Assembly: GCA_036478235.1 (NCBI GenBank)
Contig: JAZGDZ010000089.1
Span: 1 to 64,000 of the forward strand
Reading direction: 5' to 3'
Length of the DNA stretch: 64,000 bases
Source of the DNA: JACZWZ01 sp036478235
GTDB lineage: Bacteria; Actinomycetota; Acidimicrobiia; Spongiisociales; UBA11373
Positions 7,529 through 14,804 of this stretch are shown here, in pieces (the first letter of the stretch is position 1; each line of letters begins with the position of its first letter). The position numbers and the translations under genes were made by a program. The notes below the pieces were generated by a model that worked only from the letters and a program-made list of their open reading frames with translations, ran no database searches and was not told the origin of the DNA.

Positions 7529-8117
7529 CGTCGTCCTCGCGGCCCATCCGAACAGAGAATCGGGAGTGATGGGTGAGGTTGTCGCCCATCTCGTCGTGGA
7601 GTTGCGGGATGACCGCGGAACCGACCAACTCGGAGTCGTCCACCCGACCCGAACCGATCTCCACAGCAGCCTCGACATCGGAAACGGCTCCGCCGAAGAG
7701 GAGATAGGCCTTCCCGCCGAGGCCGTCGGCCAGGTTGATTTCGAGCAGGTCCACCGCGGCGCCCTTGAGTCCGGCGTCGGCCGCAGCCAGCACAGGTGCC
7801 ACGGACGCGGTCTCGATCACGCCCAGAGATTCGACCGGACCGGGAACTCGCATACCGCGTAGCGCCTCGACGACCCCGGGGTGGACGTCCAGAAGAACGA
7901 TTTGGGCCACGAGTGACAACCCACCGATCTCGAGGCCTGCAGCGACCGACTCCTCGACGCTGGCCACATCGCCGGCCACCAGGACCAGGTACCTGCCCGG
8001 CTGGACCGATCCGGCCACGAGGTCTCCGATCGGGGCACGCTTGACCATGGCGTCCCCGGCGACGATCCCAGTCGCCACCGAGTCAAACTCGAGCAGCCCG
8101 ATGGCCGGGTTGGTCAC
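7515..8117 (-). CDS. BMC-T tandem-domain trimeric shell protein
   Basis: A 200-residue protein with two BMC domains. The first starts at IGLLEFDSVATGIVAGDAMV and the second near residue 95 at SLGVIETASVAPVLAAADAG. Tandem BMC proteins form pseudohexameric trimers in shell facets, often with larger gated pores for metabolites or cofactors. It resembles the single-layer BMC-T1 type of Haliangium in layout. The start overlaps the aldehyde dehydrogenase stop by 4 nt. An acidic and arginine-rich C-terminal tail of about 20 residues extends beyond the second domain. Confidence 0.92.
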   Translation of the reverse strand: MTNPAIGLLEFDSVATGIVAGDAMVKRAPIGDLVAGSVQPGRYLVLVAGDVASVEESVAAGLEIGGLSLVAQIVLLDVHPGVVEALRGMRVPGPVESLGVIETASVAPVLAAADAGLKGAAVDLLEINLADGLGGKAYLLFGGAVSDVEAAVEIGSGRVDDSELVGSAVIPQLHDEMGDNLTHHSRFSVRMGREDDDAAR

Positions 8118-9565
8118 ACGATCCTCAGGGCGCCCACGACCGCGATTCGGCGCTCCCGCGTGAAGGTGATCGGCCTCGTCATGCCGTCACCGCTCGGACT
8201 GGCGATCGAGAACGAGGTGAACCCCTCCCCTCCCTGGCCGAGTCCGGCGTAGTTGGGGCCGTTGGCTATGAAGATGCTCACGTTGATGGATCGGGCCATC
8301 CGGGTGATGTTGGAGACGTCGTTCGAATGGATCGAGGCGGTGTGGCTGAAGCCGTGCTCCGACCGGATTGCCAGGTCGATTGCAGCATCGATGTCGGCCA
8401 CGGCCGTGACCGGGAACACGGGCATCATCTGCTCCGTCCACACCAGGTTGTGATCGTTCGGGACCTGCGCCACCAGTAGTCGGGGGTCTCCGTCGACATC
8501 GACACCGGCGGCCGCGGCGATGGCTCCGGCGTTCTTGCCGATCCACGAGCGGTTGATCACCCCGGGCCTCCCGGGGGGTCCCATCGAGTCGAAGATCACC
8601 CTCTCGACCTTCTTCAACTCGTGCTCTTTGAGTATGTGGGTGCCGTTGCGGCCCATTGCCCGCACCAGGTCGTCGAAGATCGACTTCACGGCGATCCCGG
8701 TCTTCTCGTCGGTGCAGACGACGTTGTTGTCGAACGATGCGCCGGCGACGATGTCTCGGGCCGCGCGCTCCACGTCGGCCGTCTCGTCCACAACGGCCGG
8801 AGGATTGCCGGGACCCGCGGTCACCGAGCGCTTGTCGGTCTTGAGCGCCTCGCGCACGACTCCGGGGCCTCCGGTGACCAGCAGCACCCGGATCCCGGGA
8901 TGCTGCATCAACTCCTGGGCGCTCTCGATGGTCGGCTCGGGGATCCCGGTCACCAGGTTCGGCGGCCCGCCGGCGGCCAGCACCGCCCGGTTGAGGAGGC
9001 GGATGTTCTCCGCCGATACCCGCTTTGCGTTCGGATGGACGTTGAACACGACCGCGTTTCCCCCGCTGAGGATCGCGATGGTGTTGTTGATGATGGTCGA
9101 TGTCGGGTTGGTGGTCGGGGTGATCGAGCCGATCAGCCCGAACGGGGCGTGCTCGGTGAGCATCATGCCGGCGTCGCCCGTCTCGATCAGCGGCTCGAGG
9201 TCCTCGGGTCCCGGGGTGCGGGTGGCGACGAGGATGTTCTTGCGCACCTTGTCTTCGGCGCGGCCGAGGCCGGTCTCCTCGTGGGCCATCGCGGCGAGGC
9301 GCTCCGCCTGATCGATCATCGCGGTCCGGATCGAGGCGACGACTGCAGAGCGGATCTCCAAGCCCATGGCCGTGTACGCCTTGTAGGCGCTCTCGGCCGC
9401 CTTCACTGCTTCGCCGATTGTGGCGAACAGGCCCTCCCCGAGCTCCGCTTCGGGGATCTCCGCCGGAATGCGGGGATGCTCGGGAACGGCGTCCGGCGTG
9501 CCGCCGAGCCGGGTACGAACCCGGGCGATGATCTCGCGGATCTCTTGCTCGTCGAAGGCGCTCAC
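8114..9565 (-). CDS. CoA-acylating aldehyde dehydrogenase of the microcompartment (EutE/PduP type)
   Basis: This 483-residue enzyme would oxidise an aldehyde, probably acetaldehyde from DeoC, to acyl-CoA with NAD+. The catalytic Cys284 lies in DNNVVCTDEK, equivalent to the active-site segment of EutE. The cofactor region carries GSITPTTNPTSTIINN. Residues 1-24 form a predicted amphipathic helix (EIREIIARVRTRLGGTP) followed by a Pro-rich linker, the arrangement of an encapsulation peptide that directs cargo to the shell. A very similar N-terminus is on the RpiB-like protein of the same operon. The gene sits between two shell genes with 4-nt overlaps. Confidence 0.95.
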   Translation of the reverse strand: MSAFDEQEIREIIARVRTRLGGTPDAVPEHPRIPAEIPEAELGEGLFATIGEAVKAAESAYKAYTAMGLEIRSAVVASIRTAMIDQAERLAAMAHEETGLGRAEDKVRKNILVATRTPGPEDLEPLIETGDAGMMLTEHAPFGLIGSITPTTNPTSTIINNTIAILSGGNAVVFNVHPNAKRVSAENIRLLNRAVLAAGGPPNLVTGIPEPTIESAQELMQHPGIRVLLVTGGPGVVREALKTDKRSVTAGPGNPPAVVDETADVERAARDIVAGASFDNNVVCTDEKTGIAVKSIFDDLVRAMGRNGTHILKEHELKKVERVIFDSMGPPGRPGVINRSWIGKNAGAIAAAAGVDVDGDPRLLVAQVPNDHNLVWTEQMMPVFPVTAVADIDAAIDLAIRSEHGFSHTASIHSNDVSNITRMARSINVSIFIANGPNYAGLGQGGEGFTSFSIASPSGDGMTRPITFTRERRIAVVGALRIV

Positions 9566-9849
9566 TTCACGTACTTCACTTCACCGCCGACCTCCCAGGT
9601 GTCCACGATCGCCATCACAACCGCGTCACAAGGCCGGTCCTTGGTCAGGACCGTCTGGCGGGCCGACGAACCGGTGGCGTACAGCACCACCTCACCGACC
9701 CCGGCACCGACGGCGTCGGCTGCGACGACGTATCCACCGGTCTCGGCCTGCTCGACGTCGAGCTGCTTGATCACCAGGAACTTGAGGCCCTCGAGGGTGT
9801 CTTCCTTCCTCGACGACACAAGCGTCCCGGCGACCCGTCCCAGAAGCAC
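9562..9849 (-). CDS. BMC-P pentameric shell vertex protein (first copy)
   Basis: A 95-residue EutN/CcmL-type vertex protein. It starts MLLGRVAGTLVSSRKED and has the family core GGYVVAADAVGAGVGEVVLY, then VVMAIVDTWEVGG. It follows the BMC-H gene by 14 nt and overlaps the aldehyde dehydrogenase start by 4 nt. It is the closest of the three pentamer genes to the 6972-7262 copy in length. Confidence 0.92.
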   Translation of the reverse strand: MLLGRVAGTLVSSRKEDTLEGLKFLVIKQLDVEQAETGGYVVAADAVGAGVGEVVLYATGSSARQTVLTKDRPCDAVVMAIVDTWEVGGEVKYVK

Positions 9850-9863
9850 GGGCTACCCCGTTC

Positions 9864-10166
9864 CTAGCTGGACTCCGCCTCGGCCTCTTCGTGACGGCCG
9901 AGCGGCATGACCAGATCGATGTTGGTGTGGGGACGGGCGATGAGGTGAGTGGCGACGACCTCACCGACCTTCTCGGCGCCGCGGATGCCGGCGTCGATCG
10001 CAGCCTTTACCGCGGCAACGTCGCCGCGAATGACCGCCGTCACATAGCCGCCGCCGGTCTTCTCGTACGACACGAGCTCGACCTTTGCGGCCTTCACCAT
10101 CGCATCTCCTGCCTCGACCACCGCGGCGAATCCGCGGCATTCGATCATCCCGAGTGCTTCAGCCAT
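9864..10166 (-). CDS. BMC-H hexameric shell protein
   Basis: A 100-residue single-domain BMC protein of the PduA/EutM/CcmK type that builds the flat facets of the shell. The domain starts ALGMIECRGFAAVVEAGDAM and includes the pore-lining segment KTGGGYV before RGDVAAVKAAIDAG. It is the only hexamer gene in the operon, so the facets should be made mainly from this protein plus the two BMC-T proteins. It is separated from the preceding BMC-T gene by 45 nt, the largest gap in the operon. Confidence 0.95.
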   Translation of the reverse strand: MAEALGMIECRGFAAVVEAGDAMVKAAKVELVSYEKTGGGYVTAVIRGDVAAVKAAIDAGIRGAEKVGEVVATHLIARPHTNIDLVMPLGRHEEAEAESS

Positions 10167-10211
10167 GGGCTCTCGTTCTCCTTTTCGTTGTCAATCCTCC
10201 GGGCGGAGCCG

Positions 10212-10847
10212 CTAATTCGCCTCCGTGCCTTCGATGCCTTCGAGGCCTTCGAGCGCATCCACCGCGGCCCGCCAGCCGACGTCGATGTCCCGCTCCTCTC
10301 CCCCGAGATAGACCCTTCCCAGCGATCCGAACGAGCGGACCTCCAGGATGTTGATGTCGGCCGCCTTCTCGGCCTCGTTGGCGGCGAGGGCAGCGTAGGA
10401 CGCCGGCTCCATCTCGAGCACATAGAGCGTCTGACCGGGAATGAGCATCTGGCCGTGGCGCATCCGGTTGATGAGCTGCGCCTGGTGGTCGTCGATCCGC
10501 CGGATTATCTGCGATGAGGCGATGCGGGGCTTGACGCGATCGGTCTCCTCGTGGCCGATCTCCGACAGGATGGCCGCTCCGGCGGCGCGCACGTCGGCCT
10601 GTTCCGGTGAGTGGATCTCGAGCAGCCCGAAGTAGCGCTCGACGATTTGCATGCCCGGCTTGACATGGGTCGCCTTGAGAGCGATATCGGTGAGACGGTT
10701 GATCTCGATCCCTGGAGAGATCTCGACGTAGAGGCTGGCGTCGCCGGCGAGCGGGAGGAAACCCTGGGCGATCGTGCCCAGGAACGCCGCGTACTGCGGC
10801 TGGAGGCTGTCGAGGAACGAGTATCCCCGCAGGTCAATACCGGCCAC
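10212..10847 (-). CDS. BMC-T trimeric shell protein, probably double-layer type
   Basis: A 211-residue protein resembling the double-stacking BMC-T2/T3 proteins of Haliangium: the N-terminal FLDSLQPQYAAFLGTIAQGF and the middle LPLAGDASLYVEISPGIEIN are characteristic, followed by VERYFGLLEIHSPEQADVRA. The second domain holds LYVLEMEPASYAALAANEAEKAA. Such proteins stack two trimers around a gated central pore. The start overlaps the deoC stop by 14 nt. The C-terminus is rich in Glu and Gly. Family membership is clear to me; the stacking assignment is by resemblance only. Confidence 0.88.
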   Translation of the reverse strand: MAGIDLRGYSFLDSLQPQYAAFLGTIAQGFLPLAGDASLYVEISPGIEINRLTDIALKATHVKPGMQIVERYFGLLEIHSPEQADVRAAGAAILSEIGHEETDRVKPRIASSQIIRRIDDHQAQLINRMRHGQMLIPGQTLYVLEMEPASYAALAANEAEKAADINILEVRSFGSLGRVYLGGEERDIDVGWRAAVDALEGLEGIEGTEAN

Positions 10848-11691
10848 TGGCTGTCCCTCCTGTCACGATCTCGATTCCGGCGGATGCTCCGATTCTGGTC
10901 GCACCGGCCGCGATCATCTGTTTGGCGTCTTCGGCACTGCGAATCCCCCCGGAGGCCTTCACCCCCATGTCCGGCCCCACCGCCTCCCGCATCAGTGCCA
11001 CGTCGTACACCGTCGCCCCGCCCGGGCCGAAACCGGTCGACGTCTTCACGAAGTGGGCACGGGCCCGGCGGGCGATCCGGGAGACAATCACCTTTTCGTC
11101 ATCCTCGAGCAAAGCCGCCTCGATTATGACCTTGCACAACGCTCCCGCCTCGCGGCACGAATCCGTCACCCCGACGATGTCGCGCTCGACGAGCTCGTAG
11201 TCCCCCGACTTGAGAGCGCCGACATTGACGACCATGTCGATCTCGCGGGCGCCGTCGCGGATGGCGCGCCGCGCCTCCAAGGCCTTTACCTCCGGGGTGG
11301 TCGCTCCGAGCGGGAACCCGACAACGCAGCACGTCAGGACCTGGGACCCGCGCAGCCTCTCGGCCACCCTTTTCGCCCACGTCGGGTTGACACACACGCT
11401 GGCAAACCCGTACTCGATCGCCTCGTCGCACATCCGGTCGACCTCCGCCGCGGTGGCGTCGGGTCTGAGCAGCGTATGATCGATGAATCCGGCGAGGTCG
11501 CCGGGGACATCCGCCCCGTTTCCGCTGTACGAGACCCGGGCAGCGCCGGCGGCGATCACCGACCGCACCTTCTCCGAAGAGTGGGCGGCGCAGTCACCCA
11601 CACAGGCGAGGTAGTCATCCCAGGCCTCGCCGGCGATGGCGGCAAGCACCTCCTGGGTGATGGCATCGACAAGTTGGTCGCGTTCGGTCAC
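10834..11691 (-). CDS. deoC: Deoxyribose-phosphate aldolase with N-terminal targeting extension
   Basis: DeoC splits 2-deoxyribose 5-phosphate into acetaldehyde and glyceraldehyde 3-phosphate. The Schiff-base Lys216 lies in FVKTSTGFG, the second lysine Lys245 in GVKASGG, and Asp152 in IDMVVNVG, so the catalytic set is intact. The aldolase domain begins near residue 60 (LAGFIDHTLLRPDAT). The first 55 residues are an extra segment starting with a helix (RDQLVDAITQEVLAAIAGE) that probably directs the enzyme into the microcompartment. It overlaps the RpiB-like gene by ATGA. It appears to be the signature enzyme of this compartment. Confidence 0.95.
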   Translation of the reverse strand: MTERDQLVDAITQEVLAAIAGEAWDDYLACVGDCAAHSSEKVRSVIAAGAARVSYSGNGADVPGDLAGFIDHTLLRPDATAAEVDRMCDEAIEYGFASVCVNPTWAKRVAERLRGSQVLTCCVVGFPLGATTPEVKALEARRAIRDGAREIDMVVNVGALKSGDYELVERDIVGVTDSCREAGALCKVIIEAALLEDDEKVIVSRIARRARAHFVKTSTGFGPGGATVYDVALMREAVGPDMGVKASGGIRSAEDAKQMIAAGATRIGASAGIEIVTGGTASGRY

Positions 11692-12278
11692 GCCGTACTC
11701 CTCGCGTACTTGCTCTCGATGTCGTCGATCTTCTCGACCCTAAGCGCGTGGCGCCCCTCCCCCCAGGGAGTCGCCAGCCACGCCTCGACGATCTGCAGCG
11801 CCAGATTCTCGCCGATCAGCCCGGCGCCCAGGGTCAGGACGTTGGCATGGTTGTGCTCGCGGCTGTTGCGCGCTGAGGAAACGTCGTAGCAGAGTGCGGC
11901 CCGCACGCCGGGAACCTTGTTGGCCGCCATAGCCGACCCGATGCCGGCACCGTCGATCACTATCCCCCAGCGGCAACCTCCTCCCGCCACCTGCTCAGCC
12001 ACCGCTTGGGCGAAATCGGGGTAATCGACCGACTCCGCCGAGTCCGTGCCGCAATCGACCACCTCGTGGCCTTGCTCGCGCAACCGGAAGGCGATCCGCT
12101 CCTTGAGCCGGAAACCCCCGTGGTCGGCGCCGATGGCGATCGCCTCGGTCTGACCCCCGGGCACCTCTTCGGGCGGTGGCGGAGGGGCCGACGCCGCTGG
12201 CGTGCGCCCCAGGTCGTCGACGATCTTCCCCACCAGAGCTCGGATCTCGTCTTCTCCGGGGACTTCAAGGCGCGGCAC
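11688..12278 (-). CDS. RpiB/LacA/LacB-family isomerase of the microcompartment
   Basis: A 196-residue protein whose residues 45-196 form an RpiB-like domain (AIAIGADHGGFRLKE, then MAANKVPGVRAALCYD and REHNHANVL). The catalytic cysteine of RpiB is replaced: the site reads VIDGAGIGS, with Asp109 where the housekeeping copy in this window has Cys65. Residues 1-27 form an amphipathic helix (EDEIRALVGKIVDDLGRTP) joined by an Ala/Pro linker, very like the aldehyde dehydrogenase N-terminus, and should be an encapsulation peptide. It is the first gene of the operon and starts at GTG 12278. The substrate is probably a phosphorylated aldose or ketose, but is not certain. Confidence 0.88.
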   Translation of the reverse strand: MPRLEVPGEDEIRALVGKIVDDLGRTPAASAPPPPPEEVPGGQTEAIAIGADHGGFRLKERIAFRLREQGHEVVDCGTDSAESVDYPDFAQAVAEQVAGGGCRWGIVIDGAGIGSAMAANKVPGVRAALCYDVSSARNSREHNHANVLTLGAGLIGENLALQIVEAWLATPWGEGRHALRVEKIDDIESKYARSTA

Positions 12279-12284
12279 GCAGCG

Positions 12285-12290
12285 ATTATC
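12285..12290 (-). promoter_or_regulatory. -10 box of the microcompartment operon, probably leaderless
   Basis: GATAAT on the minus strand (extended context GGGATAAT) ends 6 nt before the GTG of the RpiB-like gene, so the operon mRNA may start at the start codon. No good -35 is seen. The 68-bp gap to the divergent regulator-like gene is the only place for a shared operator. Confidence 0.5.
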
Positions 12291-12346
12291 CCACGAAGAA
12301 CCGCCGCGAGCCGGAGGCCTAGTCTCAAAACGAACGAAGGATCATC

Positions 12347-12955
12347 GTGGCAGACGACTCAGCCTTCATCTGGGACCGGCCGACCCCACAGGTGACGCCG
12401 CGACGCCGCCCGCCTATCCCGGAATCCGCAGCCCCCTCGCTCGAAGGCAGGATCACACTTCGAGAGGCGGAGCACCGCTTCGGGGTTCGGGTCTCGACCC
12501 TCCGAGCCTGGTCACGCCGCGGGTCGGTTGATGCGATCCGAACGCCCGGGCCTCACGGCGAGCAATGGATGGTCACGACCGAGTCGGTGGCGCACCATCT
12601 CAGCCGTCGAGCACCCCGAGCCACACCGACCGACGCTCCCCGATCGACCGGGCCCACCGAGGACGGCACCGCGATGCTCGTTCCCCGCGACGCCTGGGAC
12701 CGCCTCATGGACCAGCTGGGAAACCTGCACGAGGCCGGCATGAATCTGGCCGAGGCCCGGGAGCGGGCCGCCAAGGCCGAGACCGAGGCGACGTTCCTAC
12801 GGGAACGATTGACCGAGATGCGCTCGGAGCGCGACGAGCTGAAGGAGCAGGCGCGACCAACCCAGCCGGACGCCCGAAGTGCGCCGTCTCCCACCTCGGG
12901 GGGATGGGATTCCTTCCGAAAGCGCTACGGCTGGCTGTGGAGACGGAGGCACTAG
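12347..12955 (+). CDS. Helix-turn-helix protein with coiled coil, possible regulator
   Basis: A 202-residue protein divergent from the microcompartment operon. Residues about 30-85 look like a MerR/excisionase-type helix-turn-helix (ITLREAEHRFGVRVSTLRAW, then RRGSVDAIRTPG). A charged Pro-rich linker follows. Residues about 110-165 form a strong coiled coil rich in Glu, Arg and Ala, and the tail ends in aromatic and basic residues (KRYGWLWRRRH). It starts at GTG 12347 with GAAGGA upstream. It could regulate the microcompartment operon because of its position, but such proteins also occur beside unrelated genes. No effector domain is recognised. Confidence 0.7.
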   Translation: MADDSAFIWDRPTPQVTPRRRPPIPESAAPSLEGRITLREAEHRFGVRVSTLRAWSRRGSVDAIRTPGPHGEQWMVTTESVAHHLSRRAPRATPTDAPRSTGPTEDGTAMLVPRDAWDRLMDQLGNLHEAGMNLAEARERAAKAETEATFLRERLTEMRSERDELKEQARPTQPDARSAPSPTSGGWDSFRKRYGWLWRRRH

Positions 12956-12958
12956 CCT
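12953..12958 (+). promoter_or_regulatory. -10-like box of the EamA permease gene
   Basis: TAGCCT lies 6 nt before the GTG at 12965 and overlaps the stop codon of the upstream gene, consistent with a leaderless transcript. Confidence 0.4.
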
Positions 12959-12964
12959 CGCTCG

Positions 12965-13879
12965 GTGCGCCTCAAGCATTGGACCCTCCTGCTCATCGCC
13001 GCCTTCGGGTGGGGGGCGGGGGGCGTGATCACCCGGGCCGCATTCAACGAAGGCCTGGACCCGGTCGGGTTCAGCGCCTATCGCTCAGCAGTCGCGGCGA
13101 TCGTCGTGCTCTCTTACCGGCTCGCCCGACGAGGCCGGCTGGGGCTGGGGCGTCGCGCCTGGCGCGCCGGTGCGGTCCTCGGGACGATCAACCTCGCCGT
13201 GCCCTTCCTGCTGCTCACGATCGCCGTCTCCTTTGCATCGGCCGGGTTCGTAGGGCTGCTGGTGGCAAACATCCCGATCGGCACCGCCGTTTGGGCGCAT
13301 CTCCTGGGTGAGGAGAAAATCGACGCGCCCAGAGCGGTCGGGCTGGGTGTCGCCTTGAGCGGGGTGATGCTCCTTCTGCTCTCCGGCGACAGCGGACTCG
13401 ATGAGGGCGGCAACCCGACACTGGCGATAGGCCTGTCGCTGATCGGCCTCGCATTCGCCTCGTACTCGATCCTGTTCGCCAAGCGCGCCACCGCCACCCT
13501 CGATCCGGTGTCCATCGCCGGGCCCCAGTTCGTCGTCGGGACCGGGCTCCTCTTGCTGCTGGTGCCGTTCACCGACGGCGTGCCCTCAGAGGTGACGACC
13601 GCCGGTTGGGCGCTCGTGGTGGCGGCGGGCCTCCTGTCCACCGCGCTGCCCTTCCTCGTGTTCTACACCGCTTTGCCCAACATCAGCGCGACCCAGGCGT
13701 CGCTGGTCGGCTACGTGGTACCGCTCGTCTCCATCGTGCTGGGGGTGGCCTGGCTGGACGAGCGGGTCACCGCCGCGATAGCCGCCGGAGGGGCACTGAT
13801 CCTGGGGGGCATAGTCCTCGCCGATCGCGCCGCAGCACAGGGGCGTCCGGCCCCAACGATCACCGGGCAACCGGAGTAG
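12965..13879 (+). CDS. EamA/DMT-family transporter
   Basis: A 304-residue integral membrane protein with about ten hydrophobic segments arranged as two repeats of five, the drug/metabolite transporter layout. The first repeat starts WTLLLIAAFGWGAGGVITRAA and the second near residue 150. Members export amino acids, metabolites or drugs; the substrate cannot be read from sequence. It starts at GTG 12965, 9 nt after the coiled-coil protein, and may form its own unit because of its own -10-like box. The C-terminus is a short hydrophilic tail. Confidence 0.88.
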   Translation: MRLKHWTLLLIAAFGWGAGGVITRAAFNEGLDPVGFSAYRSAVAAIVVLSYRLARRGRLGLGRRAWRAGAVLGTINLAVPFLLLTIAVSFASAGFVGLLVANIPIGTAVWAHLLGEEKIDAPRAVGLGVALSGVMLLLLSGDSGLDEGGNPTLAIGLSLIGLAFASYSILFAKRATATLDPVSIAGPQFVVGTGLLLLLVPFTDGVPSEVTTAGWALVVAAGLLSTALPFLVFYTALPNISATQASLVGYVVPLVSIVLGVAWLDERVTAAIAAGGALILGGIVLADRAAAQGRPAPTITGQPE

Positions 13880-13882
13880 CGT
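13877..13882 (+). promoter_or_regulatory. -10-like box of the first ABC ATPase gene
   Basis: TAGCGT overlaps the EamA stop codon and lies 7 nt before the GTG at 13890. Confidence 0.35.
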
Positions 13883-13889
13883 CCCGCCG

Positions 13890-14804
13890 GTGGCCGACAC
13901 GTCCGTCCTCTCCATCACGGAACTGAGGTTCGCCTACGGTGACATCGTCGCCATCGACGGCATCACCCTGCAGGTGCCGAGCGGTCGCATCGGGCTGGTG
14001 GGAGCCAACGGGGCCGGCAAGACGACCCTGTTGAAGGTCCTGCTGGGAGTGCTCGAGCCCGCCGCCGGGACCGTCGTGGTCCTCGGCCACCCGGTTCCCC
14101 GAAAGACCCTCGAGGTGCGGTCCCGGGTCGGGTGGATGCCGGAAGACGACTGCCTTCCGCCCGATCAGACGGCGGCCGACTTCCTCGGATATGCCGCCGA
14201 GCTCGGCGGGCTCCCCGTCAAGGCGGCCCGCCAGCGTGCCAGCGACATCCTCAGCCTGGTGGGCCTCCACGAAGAACGCTTCCGCTACATGGGCGATTTC
14301 TCCACCGGAATGAAGCAGCGTGCCAAACTCGCCCAGTCGATAGTCCACGACCCGGACCTCGTCCTGCTCGACGAACCCACCGCCGGGCTGGATCCCGAGG
14401 GTCGCGAGGAGATGCTCGATCTCATCAGGCGTTTCGACGATTTCGGGATCAACGCGGTCATCTCCTCCCACCTTCTCACCGACATCGAGTACACCTGCGA
14501 CTGGGTGGTCATGCTCGACGGCGGCAAGGTGCTGCGATCGGGCCCGTTGACCGAGCTCTCCACTCCGGATGTCGCAGAGCTCGAGGTCATCGGTGACGCG
14601 CAGGCCGTGGCCCGCATCGCCCGCTCACTCGGAGCCGAGGTCACGGTCGACGACGACTCGCTGACTCTCACGGTCCCCGACGGCGATCCGTTCACGATCG
14701 CTCGCGACGCCGTCGTTGATGCCGGTGCTGCCTTCCGCAGACTCGGAGTCAAGCGGACCACGCTCGAGGACGTCTTCATGGCCGGGGGTGACACCGATGG
14801 CTGA
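13890..14804 (+). CDS. ABC transporter ATP-binding protein (first pair)
   Basis: A 304-residue nucleotide-binding subunit of an ABC-2-type exporter. It has Walker A GANGAGKTT near residue 35, signature FSTGMKQRAKLAQS, Walker B with LLDEPTAGLDP, and the H-loop histidine in VISSHLL. The C-terminal 80 residues form the usual accessory domain. Its stop overlaps the downstream permease start by 8 nt. It is the first of two consecutive ATPase-permease pairs (13890-17335), presumably one four-gene operon. The substrate is unknown. Confidence 0.92.
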   Translation: MADTSVLSITELRFAYGDIVAIDGITLQVPSGRIGLVGANGAGKTTLLKVLLGVLEPAAGTVVVLGHPVPRKTLEVRSRVGWMPEDDCLPPDQTAADFLGYAAELGGLPVKAARQRASDILSLVGLHEERFRYMGDFSTGMKQRAKLAQSIVHDPDLVLLDEPTAGLDPEGREEMLDLIRRFDDFGINAVISSHLLTDIEYTCDWVVMLDGGKVLRSGPLTELSTPDVAELEVIGDAQAVARIARSLGAEVTVDDDSLTLTVPDGDPFTIARDAVVDAGAAFRRLGVKRTTLEDVFMAGGDTDG

